Assembly: GCA_019690055.1 (NCBI GenBank) | Contig: JADGGF010000002.1 | Span: forward strand, 1 to 33,183 | Reading direction: 5' to 3' | DNA length: 33,183 nucleotides | Origin: Micromonosporaceae bacterium | GTDB taxonomy: Bacteria > Actinomycetota > Actinomycetes > Mycobacteriales > Micromonosporaceae | Shown: positions 1 through 9,495 of the stretch, one piece after another | Position numbering within the stretch: the stretch's first letter is position 1 | How the letters are laid out: every line of letters begins with the position of its first letter | Position numbers and translations under genes: made by a program | Notes under the pieces: generated by a model | What the model was told of the DNA's origin: nothing | Databases searched by the model: none | The model's input: the letters and a program-made list of their open reading frames with translations, nothing else

Positions 1-603
1 ACACCCCCCGGGCCCCGCGCCGCCCCCCACCCCCCCCCCCCACCCCCCGCCGCCCCGCGCGGCGGCGCGGGGGCGGACCGCCTCCGCGTGACTGACCAGC
101 CGGTAGAGGTTGACCAGATGCAGCCGTGCCTCGGCCAGCAGTGCACGTTCCCGCGCCGAGAACTCCGTGCCGTCGCGGTTGATCACCAGCGCCACGCGGA
201 TCCCCGGCAGCGCCGGCAACAGGAACGCGATCTGGCTGCGAATCCCGCGCGGCGCGTACAACTTTCGATACAGCACGCTGCGCAGGAACTCGCCGGAGGG
301 GTCGACGTCGGACCAGCTCGTGACGCCGCTCTCACCGGTCGTCTCGAAGTGCCGCAGGATCGGGTTGTCGATCATGTGCCGCCGAAATGCCTCGGCGTAG
401 CGGGCGTACGCCTTCGGCTCGATCGGTGGGTACACGACGTGGAAGGCTCGGCGGGCCGCCGTGTTGGCCTCGAGGTACGTCGCGTTGATCCCGGGCACGA
501 GTCGCAGCAGCTCGCGGCAGCACCGAGTGGCGAAGTCATGGATGTTGTCGGCCTCACCGATGATTCGCAGCGCCTCCAGCAGCCCGTCCTCGGGACTCGG
601 CAC
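1..603 (-). CDS. LuxR-family-like regulator, N-terminal sensor region only (C-terminus lies beyond the window edge or is lost in low-complexity sequence)
   Basis: Manual minus-strand translation from GTG at 603: VPSPEDGLLEALRIIGEADNIHDFATRCCRELLRLVPGINATYLEAN...LPALPGIRVALVINRDGTEFSARERALLAEARLHLVNLYRLVSHAEA, clearly paralogous to the adjacent 605-1723 protein. Not listed in the ORF track because it is open at the edge. Confidence 0.75.
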   Translation of the reverse strand, partial: MPSPEDGLLEALRIIGEADNIHDFATRCCRELLRLVPGINATYLEANTAARRAFHVVYPPIEPKAYARYAEAFRRHMIDNPILRHFETTGESGVTSWSDVDPSGEFLRSVLYRKLYAPRGIRSQIAFLLPALPGIRVALVINRDGTEFSARERALLAEARLHLVNLYRLVSHAEAVRPRAAARGGGGWGGGVGGGAGPGGC

Positions 604-604
604 C

Positions 605-1723
605 CTAGCCTCCGTGTACGTCCTGAGAAGAGGATCGGGATCCATCCGGCGAAGAGGGTCGGGGTCCGTCCAGCGAGGCGGATCGGACGGCGGCCCCCCA
701 GAGCCGGCCGACCACGGCGGCCCGGGAGGAGACCTTGAGCCGGCGGAACACCCCGTCCAGGTGCGCCCGGACCGTACCGGTGGAGATGCCCAGCCGTTGG
801 GCGATGCGCTCGTTGGTGAGCCCGTCGACGAGCAGCACCGCCACCTCGGCCTGCCGTTCGGTGAGCCCGAGCGCCATCGCGTCCGCTACGGTCACCCGGT
901 TGGGCTGGCGGATCCACAGCACGTGGGGGCCGATCGGTGAGCGCTCCAGTCGGGCCTCGAACGGGGCATCGCGACCAGATCGCGTCCAGTCGACGTCGGA
1001 CAGCACCCTTCCCAATGGTCCGTCTCCCAGCCGAGCCCCCGGGGTGAGATCCACGCCAGCGGTCTGGCCGATGGTCACGGCGAGGTCGTTGGACTCCACC
1101 ACGGTCCCGGCGTCGTCGACGAGCACCACCGACCAGCCGTCGTCGGCCAGCGCGACGTCTCGCTGGCGTCCCGCCTCCGCGTGGAGAACCAGTCGGTAGA
1201 GGTTGACCAGGTGCTGCCGCAGCTCGGCCACCAACGCCCGCTCGCGAGCGGTGAACTCCGCCCCGTCCCGGTTGATCACCAGCCCCACGTGGATTCCCGG
1301 CGGTGCCGGCAGCAGGAACCCGAGCTGGCTGTGAATGCCGTTCGGCGCGTAGAACTCGCGGTACAGCGGGCTCTCGAAGAACGCCCCGTCCGGGTCGAGA
1401 TCGGACCAGGTAACGATATCGTTCTCTCCGGTCACCTCGAAGTAGCGCACGATCGGGTTGTCCCGCAGGTGGGCCTCCAGCACGCCGGAGTACTGGAGGA
1501 ACCACTCTCGCCCCGGGTCGGGGTGCAGGAACCCGGCCACCCGGCCGGCGGCCAGGTTGACCTCGTTGTACGAGGCGCTGACTCCCGGCACCAGGCGCAG
1601 CAGCTCCCGACAGACCAGTTCGGCGAAGTCGTTGATGCTGTCCGCCGCACCGATGACACGCAGCGCCTCCAGCACCTGGCGTCGGTCATTCGGCGCGAGC
1701 GGGCTGTCGGGTGAAGCGGTCAC
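605..1723 (-). CDS. LuxR-family transcriptional regulator with N-terminal sensor domain
   Basis: C-terminal HTH LuxR signature (ALGLTERQAEVAVLLVDGLTNERIAQRLGISTGTVRAHLDGVFRRLKVSSRAAVVGRL). GTG at 1723 (VTASPDSPLAPNDRRQVLEALRVIG) is preferred over the long upstream ORF extension because it aligns with the paralog start. Confidence 0.85.
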   Translation of the reverse strand: MTASPDSPLAPNDRRQVLEALRVIGAADSINDFAELVCRELLRLVPGVSASYNEVNLAAGRVAGFLHPDPGREWFLQYSGVLEAHLRDNPIVRYFEVTGENDIVTWSDLDPDGAFFESPLYREFYAPNGIHSQLGFLLPAPPGIHVGLVINRDGAEFTARERALVAELRQHLVNLYRLVLHAEAGRQRDVALADDGWSVVLVDDAGTVVESNDLAVTIGQTAGVDLTPGARLGDGPLGRVLSDVDWTRSGRDAPFEARLERSPIGPHVLWIRQPNRVTVADAMALGLTERQAEVAVLLVDGLTNERIAQRLGISTGTVRAHLDGVFRRLKVSSRAAVVGRLWGAAVRSASLDGPRPSSPDGSRSSSQDVHGG

Positions 1724-1875
1724 CTGGTTCCTTTGGCGGCGACGACATCGAAACCGTTGGCGGCGATCGTACCGTTTGCCCCGATGCCAACGCGACACCG
1801 CAGCCGTCGCAGATACGTCATTCGACCCATGGCCCGGCCGGCGGCGCAACCGTAGCCTTCGGGCCGGGGGGTCGT

Positions 1876-1925
1876 GACGACCACAGTCCGCACGGGAGCG
1901 GCGACTCGTGCGGGCTGTGGTCGTC
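1876..1925. repeat. Inverted repeat, 19-bp arms (one T/G wobble) and 12-nt loop, between divergent genes
   Basis: gacgaccacagtccgcacg - ggagcggcgact - cgtgcgggctgtggtcgtc. Confidence 0.9.
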
Positions 1926-1966
1926 GAGGACCCATGATCGGCTCGGCCCGACAACGTCACCGGCTC

Positions 1967-2040
1967 GCGTACCACATGATCCGTTCAGCCGTACGGCATG
2001 ATCACCTCGACCGTACGGCATGATCGCCTGGTCGTACGCT
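1967..2040 (+). promoter_or_regulatory. 22-bp-period CGTAC..CATGATC repeat array with candidate leaderless -10 (TACGCT, 2035-2040) upstream of the SHMT-like gene
   Basis: GCGTACCACATGATCCGTTCAG / CCGTACGGCATGATCACCTCGA / CCGTACGGCATGATCGCCTGGT / CGTACG..; no Shine-Dalgarno before ATG 2048. Confidence 0.6.
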
Positions 2041-2047
2041 TGCTCGC

Positions 2048-3388
2048 ATGCCGAGCTTCACCGATCGTCACCTGGCGTCCCGGGACTGGCTTCCCGCGGC
2101 CAGCGAGCGGCTCGTCGGCGAGGTGGCGGAGAGCGTGGCCGGCGCGCCGGCGTCCGCCGTGCTCGCCGAGCTGGACCGGCTCGTCGCCGAAAACCATCGC
2201 ATCCACGACAAAGAGTGCATTAACCTCAATCCCGCCACAAACGTGATGAACCCTCGGGCCGAGGCGATGCTCTCGTCCGGGCTGGGCCCGCGCGCCTCGC
2301 TGGGCCACCCGGGCGACAAGTACGAGACCGGCCTGGAGGCCATCGAGAGAATTGAGATTATTGCGGCTGAACTCGCCGCCGAGGTGTTCGGCGCGCGGTA
2401 CGCCGAGGTGCGGGTCGGCTCCGGCGCCCTGGCCAACCTGTACGCGTTCCTCGCCACCTGTCGGCCAGGCGACACGATCATCGCTCCGCCGGCCACCATC
2501 GGCGGCCACATCACGCACCACGGCGCCGGCGCGGCCGGGCTGTACGGCCTGACCACCGTGCCGGCCCCGGTCGACGCCGACGGCTACACCGTGGACGTGG
2601 CCGGTCTACGCGCCCTCGCCCACGAGGTGCGGCCCGCGCTCATCACCCTCGGGTCGAGCCTGAACCTCTTCCCCCACCCGGTCGCTGCGGTGCGGGAGAT
2701 CGCCGACGAGGTGGGGGCGCGGGTGCTCTTCGACGCGGCGCACCTGTGCGGGATGATCGCCGGCGGTACGTGGCCGCGGCCGCTCGACGAGGGTGCCCAC
2801 ATCATGACGATGAGCACCTACAAGAGCCTGGGCGGGCCGCCCGGTGGCCTGGTCCTCACCAACGACGCCGAGCTCGCCCAACGCATCGACGCCATCGCCT
2901 ATCCCGGTCTGACGGCCAACTTCGACGTCGCCCGGGTCGCCGCGCTCGCCGTGACGCTGGTCGACTGGCGGGTCGCCGGTGCCGACTACGCGCGGGCGAT
3001 GGTCGCGACCGCGCGGCGGCTCGCCGACGAACTGGCTGCGCTGGGCCTGCCCGTCTTCGCCCACGAGCGGGGTGCCACCACATCCCACCAGTTCGCCCTG
3101 GTCGCGCGCCGCTGGCAGGGCGGCCAGCGGGCGTCCCGGCGGCTGCGCCAGGCAAACCTCCTCGCCTGCGGCATCGGCCTGCCGGTCGAGCCGATCGCCG
3201 ACGACACCAACGGCCTTCGCCTGGGCACTCCCGAGGTGGCCCGGCTCGGCATGACCGAGGCGGACATGCCGGAACTGGCCCGGTTCATCGCCCGCGGACT
3301 CGACCCGGAGACGGACCCGGCCACGGTCGCGGCTGATGTGGCCGCGTGGCGGGCCCGATTCTCCGGTGTCGCGTTCACCGCAAGCTGA
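2048..3388 (+). CDS. Divergent serine hydroxymethyltransferase-like PLP-dependent enzyme
   Basis: 446 aa; fold-type-I features (VRVGSGALANLYAFLA; FDAAHLCGMI; PLP-lysine context MSTYKSLGGPPGGLVLT). Active-site loop departs from canonical SHMT TTTHKTLRGPRGG. Confidence 0.75.
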   Translation: MPSFTDRHLASRDWLPAASERLVGEVAESVAGAPASAVLAELDRLVAENHRIHDKECINLNPATNVMNPRAEAMLSSGLGPRASLGHPGDKYETGLEAIERIEIIAAELAAEVFGARYAEVRVGSGALANLYAFLATCRPGDTIIAPPATIGGHITHHGAGAAGLYGLTTVPAPVDADGYTVDVAGLRALAHEVRPALITLGSSLNLFPHPVAAVREIADEVGARVLFDAAHLCGMIAGGTWPRPLDEGAHIMTMSTYKSLGGPPGGLVLTNDAELAQRIDAIAYPGLTANFDVARVAALAVTLVDWRVAGADYARAMVATARRLADELAALGLPVFAHERGATTSHQFALVARRWQGGQRASRRLRQANLLACGIGLPVEPIADDTNGLRLGTPEVARLGMTEADMPELARFIARGLDPETDPATVAADVAAWRARFSGVAFTAS

Positions 3389-3415
3389 GCCACCGGCGAG
3401 ACCGGTGGCGCCGCA

Positions 3416-4989
<1,574 letters not shown>

Positions 4990-4993
<4 letters not shown>

Positions 4994-6330
4994 GCCGACC
5001 CGACCCCCTCCATGTGCTCGTTCGGCTCCAGCTCGTCCGGCCCGAACTGCTCCTCCTCGGTCGACCCGCGCAGCGCCACCGTCTCCGCGGCGGGGTTCAG
5101 CACGGTGCTGATCAGGTCGAAGTAACCGGTGCCGACCTCGCGCTGGTGCTTGACCGCCGTGTATCCGTACGCCTCGGCGGCGAACTCGCGCTCCTGCAGG
5201 GCGACGTACGCCGGCATGCCCTCGGCGGCGTAGCCGCGGGCCAGGTCGAACATCGAGTGGTTGAGCGCGTGGAAACCGGCCAGCGTGATGAACTGGAACT
5301 TGTACCCCATGTGGCCCAACTCGTTCTGGAACTTGGCGATCGTGGCGTCGTCGAGGTGCCGGCGCCAGTTGAACGACGGCGAGCAGTTGTAAGCGAGCAT
5401 CTTGTCCGGGTACTCGGCCTTGATCGCCTCGGCGAACTGCCGCGCCACGTCGAGGTCGGGCGTGCTCGTCTCCATCCACAGCAGGTCGGCGTAGGGCGCG
5501 TAGGCCAGACCGCGGGCGATGCAGGGCTCGATGCCGTTGCGGACCCGGTAGAAGCCCTCGGCCGTCCGCTCGCCGGTGACGAACGGGCGGTCCCGCTCAT
5601 CGACGTCGCTGGTGAGCAGCGTGGCGGCCTGCGCATCGGTCCGGGCGATGATGATCGTGGGCACGCCGGCGACGTCGGCCGCGAGCCGGGCGGCGTTGAG
5701 CGTCCGAATGTGGGCGCCCGTCGGCACCAGCACCTTGCCCCCGAGGTGCCCGCACTTCTTCTCCGAGGCGAGCTGGTCCTCCCAGTGCACCCCGGCCGCA
5801 CCCGCGGCGATCATCGCGGTCATCAGCTCGTAGGCGTTGAGCGGTCCGCCGAACCCGGCCTCGGCGTCGGCCACGATCGGCACCAGCCAGTCCACATCGG
5901 AGGTTCCCTTCTCGGCGACCTCGATCTGACCCGCGCGCAGCAGGGCGTTGTTGATGCGCCGCACCACGGCGGGCACCGAGTTGGCCGGGTAGAGGCTCTG
6001 GTCCGGGTAGGTCTGGCCGGCCAGGTTCGCGTCCGCGGCCACCTGCCAGCCCGACAGGTAGATCGCCTTCAGCCCGGCCCGGACCATCTGCACGGCCTGG
6101 TTGCCGGTGAGCGCGCCCAGCGCCCGGATGTACGGCTCCTCGTGCAGTAACCGCCACAAGCGCTGCGCGCCCCGGCGGGCCAGGGTGTGCTCCTCCTGGA
6201 CCTGCCCGCGCAGGCGGATCACCTGCTCCGGTCCGTACGTCCGCTGGACCCCCTGCCACCGCGGGTCGGTGGCCCACTCATGGTCGAGCTGCTCGGCCGC
6301 TCGGGCCTGGTCGATCGTTGCAGGCGGCAT
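4990..6330 (-). CDS. aceA: Isocitrate lyase
   Basis: 446 aa with [46 protein letters not shown] and [26 protein letters not shown], hallmark ICL motifs. Confidence 0.96.
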
Positions 6331-6354
6331 GGCTCCTCCCTCACGTCGTCGTGA

Positions 6355-6447
6355 TTTCGCAACCTTGGCATGGGGGGAATCGCCCGTCCAGTACCTAAAT
6401 CAGCCAAATTCTGAGAAGCCGAGGCCGCCTTTTGCGAAGTTGCGAAT
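6355..6447. promoter_or_regulatory. Candidate operator region in the aceA/regulator divergent promoter: three TTCGCAA motifs
   Basis: TTTCGCAAC at 6355-6363 (+); GTTGCGAAT (6439-6447) and TTTTGCGAAG (6430-6439) read as adjacent TTCGCAA copies on the minus strand. Confidence 0.55.
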
Positions 6448-6487
6448 GGTTCCTTGGCAGACGGCCAACGTATGCTGGGTCGCACGT

Positions 6488-6541
6488 GTCAGGAAGGACG
6501 CCCTCCTGACGCCTGGTGCACAACAAGGCGTCCCTCCTGAC
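6488..6541 (+). repeat. Composite hairpin repeat, copy A
   Basis: GTCAGGAAGGACGCCCTCCTGACGCCTGGTGCACAACAAGGCGTCCCTCCTGAC; the first 23 nt form an imperfect palindrome with 10-nt arms. Same element in inverse orientation at 26656-26710. Confidence 0.85.
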
Positions 6542-6565
6542 ATCGGTCGTGGGAGGGGGTGACGG

Positions 6566-7960
6566 ATGAGCAAGACCTTCGCGGGCGCCCGATTGCGCCG
6601 CCTGCGCGAGGAGCGCCGGATGAGCCAGATCGAGCTGGCCCGCCAGCTGAACATCTCGCCGAGCTACCTCAACCAGATCGAGCACGACGCTCGCCCGCTG
6701 ACCGTCCCGGTGCTGATCCGACTCACCGAGGTCTTCGGGGTGGATACCGCCTACTTCGCGCCGCAGGACACCTCGCGGCTGGTGAGCGATTTGCGCGAGG
6801 CCCTGCCCGCCCGGGCGAGCCTGGCCGACCTGACCGAGCTGGCGACCAAGCTGCCGGAGGTGGCCGAGGCGGTCATCGAACTGTATCGACGCTACCGGCA
6901 GACCTCCGACCAACTCGCCGAGCTCGTCGGGGACCGCGACGCCGTGGCCCTGCAGTCGCCCCACGACCAGGTCACCGACTTCTTCTACCGACGGCAGAAC
7001 TACGTGCCGGAACTGGACGAGGCGGCGGAGGCCCTGGCCGCCCGGATCGGCATCCGGCCGACCAATACCCTGCCCGCGCTGCAGCGCCACATCACCGAGC
7101 GGCACGGGGTGCGCATCCAGCTCGACGACGCCGGCTCGATGGGCGGCGAGCTGCACCGCTACCGGCCGGGCACCAAGACGCTGCACCTGTCGACGTCACT
7201 GCGCCCCGGGCAGCAGGCCATCCGGATCGCGGCTCAGATCGGTCTGCTCGAGTATGCCGATATCATCGACGAAATTATCGAAGAGGAGCAGTACGACGAT
7301 CTGCAGACACGCATCCTGTTGCGGGTCGGGTTGGCGAACTACTTCGCGGCGGCGCTGATCCTGCCGTACGGTCAGTTCCTCGTGGCCGCGGAGGCTCTGC
7401 GCTACGACATCGAGCTGCTCACCGAGCACTTCGCGATGGGGTGGGAGAGCGTCTGCCACCGGCTGTCCACATTGCAGCGTCCGAAGGCCCGGGGGGTGCC
7501 GTTCTCGTTCGTCCGCGTGGACCGGGCCGGCAACATGTCCAAACGGCAGTCGGCCACCGGCTTCCCGTTCTCCCGGTCGGGCGGGACGTGTCCACTGTGG
7601 AACGTCTACGAGGCGTTCAGCTCCCCCGGGCGGGTCGTGACCCAGGTTGCGGCGATGCCCGACGGCCAGCGCTACCTGTGGATCGCCCGCACGGTCACCC
7701 GGCACCACGGCGGCTACGGGAAGCCCGGGAAGGTCTTCGCCATCGGACTGGGCTGCGAGCTGCGCCACGCCCCGCGGCTGGTCTACTCGGCCGGCGTGGA
7801 CCTCGACGCCGCCGGGGCCGCCACCCCGATCGGCCCAGGGTGCCGCACCTGTGAACGGCTGACCTGCCCGCAGCGCGCGGCCCCGCCGATTGGCAGCCGC
7901 CTGGACCTCGACGAGAACCGCAGCACCTTCGTCCCCTATCCGCTGCGGATCGACTCGTAG
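6566..7960 (+). CDS. ramB: XRE-family short-chain fatty acyl transcriptional regulator (RamB/ScfR type)
   Basis: N-terminal HTH (GARLRRLREERRMSQIELARQLNISPSYLNQIEHDARPLTVPVLIRL) followed by ScfR-like sensor region; divergent from aceA; C-terminal Cys cluster GPGCRTCERLTCPQRA. Confidence 0.88.
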   Translation: MSKTFAGARLRRLREERRMSQIELARQLNISPSYLNQIEHDARPLTVPVLIRLTEVFGVDTAYFAPQDTSRLVSDLREALPARASLADLTELATKLPEVAEAVIELYRRYRQTSDQLAELVGDRDAVALQSPHDQVTDFFYRRQNYVPELDEAAEALAARIGIRPTNTLPALQRHITERHGVRIQLDDAGSMGGELHRYRPGTKTLHLSTSLRPGQQAIRIAAQIGLLEYADIIDEIIEEEQYDDLQTRILLRVGLANYFAAALILPYGQFLVAAEALRYDIELLTEHFAMGWESVCHRLSTLQRPKARGVPFSFVRVDRAGNMSKRQSATGFPFSRSGGTCPLWNVYEAFSSPGRVVTQVAAMPDGQRYLWIARTVTRHHGGYGKPGKVFAIGLGCELRHAPRLVYSAGVDLDAAGAATPIGPGCRTCERLTCPQRAAPPIGSRLDLDENRSTFVPYPLRIDS

Positions 7961-7966
7961 CCGGCG

Positions 7967-8842
7967 TCACCGGGAGCGGGCCAGCAGCGGCGCCGACGCG
8001 TGCGCGATCGCCCAGTTGAGGGCGTAGTCGGCCACCGTCTCCCACCCCGGCGCACCGCAGGTCCAGTGGTCACGGTCGCCGAACTCGTGGTACTCGGTGA
8101 GCGCCCCGGACTTCTGGTAGCGCTTGGCGTTGGCGCGTTGCACCGCTGGCGGCATGGTGTGGTCCTTTCCACCGGCGATGAACAGCAGGGGCGGCCGGTC
8201 GGCCGTGTAGTCCACCCACGTCTCCTGGTGACCGGGCTTGAGGTTGGCGATGAACCCGTACTCCCAGATCAGGTTGCCCGGGGCCGGGATGTGGTAGCGG
8301 TCCCACACCGCCCGGGACTCCTCTTCGGACAACGTGTTCGTGAACGCGTAGTGGAACTGTTCGGGCGTGAACCCGAACGCCTTGTGCCGGTTGGCCGGGT
8401 TCTTCAGCGCGGGGAACAGCGACTTCGCCTGCACCGGCGGCAGCACGTAGACGCCCTCGGTCGGGGCCGAGTTGATCGCCACGCCCGCACATCCGAGACC
8501 ACGGGCCAACAGCAGCTGCGTCAGCGTGCCGCCGAAGGAGTGGCCCATGATGATGGGCGGCCGCGGCAGCGACCGGATCACGCGGGCCAGCAGATCGACG
8601 GTCTCCGGCACGGTCACGGCGGCGATGATGTCCGGGTTCTCCCGCAACGCTTCGACTTCGATCTCGAAGCCGGGGTAGGTGGGGGTGAACACCGTCATCC
8701 CCCGGGCCTGGTAGTGATCGACCCAGTGCTCCCAACTCCGGGGCGTCATCCACAACCCGTGAATGAGGACGACGGTGTCCGGCTTCTCCCTCTCCGGCGT
8801 CCCCCGATCCGGCATCCCCTTGTCCGGCGTCATCGTCTCCAT
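7967..8842 (-). CDS. Alpha/beta hydrolase
   Basis: VVLIHGLWMTPRSWEHW (HG oxyanion), GHSFGGTLTQLL nucleophile elbow, DHWTCGAPGWE terminal His context. Start METMTPDKG at 8842. Confidence 0.88.
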   Translation of the reverse strand: METMTPDKGMPDRGTPEREKPDTVVLIHGLWMTPRSWEHWVDHYQARGMTVFTPTYPGFEIEVEALRENPDIIAAVTVPETVDLLARVIRSLPRPPIIMGHSFGGTLTQLLLARGLGCAGVAINSAPTEGVYVLPPVQAKSLFPALKNPANRHKAFGFTPEQFHYAFTNTLSEEESRAVWDRYHIPAPGNLIWEYGFIANLKPGHQETWVDYTADRPPLLFIAGGKDHTMPPAVQRANAKRYQKSGALTEYHEFGDRDHWTCGAPGWETVADYALNWAIAHASAPLLARSR

Positions 8843-8942
8843 AGGGCCAGTCTGATGGCCCAACCGGAGTCGGCATCGGGATTCCGCCGATCGGCTGCGG
8901 CGAGCGCGCATCGGTGGTAGACGTCGCGTCGCAGGCCCGCCC

Positions 8943-9015
8943 GCCGGGGTACTAGGGTCCGTCGCAGCATCAGGGTCCGTCGTGATACCTGAGTCCGTCG
9001 CGTCACCAGGGGCGG
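8943..9015. repeat. Degenerate short tandem repeat, about 18-20 bp unit (AGGGTCCGTCG...)
   Basis: agggtccgtcgcagcatc / agggtccgtcgtgatacctg / agtccgtcgcgtcacc. Confidence 0.6.
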
Positions 9016-9052
9016 GTGACCGAGGCTGAGGCGGGAAGGAGCCACCGAGGCA

Positions 9053-9406
9053 ATGTTGATCTATAAGATCGCCAGCGTCGATGACTGGACCACCGCCAAG
9101 GCGGCCGGGGAGTTCCGGGGATCGGCCGTCGACCTCGCCGATGGCTTCATCCACTTCTCGACCGCCGAGCAGGTCGTCGAGACGGCCGCGCGGCACTTCG
9201 CCGGCCAGCGCGGCCTGATGCTGTTGGCCATCGATACGGAGCAGCTGGGCGAGCATCTGCGCTGGGAGCCGGCCCCGAACCGGGGCAGCCTCTTCCCGCA
9301 CCTGTACGCCAGCCTGCCGCTGTCCGCGGTGGTCGCCGAGGTCGGGCTGCCCGACGACGTGCCGGTTGACGAGGCCGTCGCCCGCGCCCTCGCGACGGGC
9401 GGCTGA
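9053..9406 (+). CDS. DUF952 family protein
   Basis: MLIYKIASVDDWTTAKAAGEFRGSAVDLADGFIHFSTAEQVVETAARHFAG..., characteristic DUF952 DGFIHFS motif. Confidence 0.9.
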   Translation: MLIYKIASVDDWTTAKAAGEFRGSAVDLADGFIHFSTAEQVVETAARHFAGQRGLMLLAIDTEQLGEHLRWEPAPNRGSLFPHLYASLPLSAVVAEVGLPDDVPVDEAVARALATGG

Positions 9407-9426
9407 ACTAGATAGGAGGCCGCTGA

Positions 9427-9495
9427 TTACAGGTCGAGGCCGGCAGCGAGGGCGGTGGTGACGGCGGCCGTACGGTCCGTGACGCCGAGCCTCAG
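9427..9495 (-). pseudogene. Remnant of a LuxR-type HTH C-terminus
   Basis: Minus-strand RLGVTDRTAAVTTALAAGLDL* resembles the terminal segment of NarL/LuxR response regulators; no upstream HTH, and its 5' end overlaps the LLM stop codon. Confidence 0.5.

Noticed and set aside
1876-1925. Rho-independent terminator
   Set aside because: Lies between divergent genes with no gene ending nearby and no T-tract.
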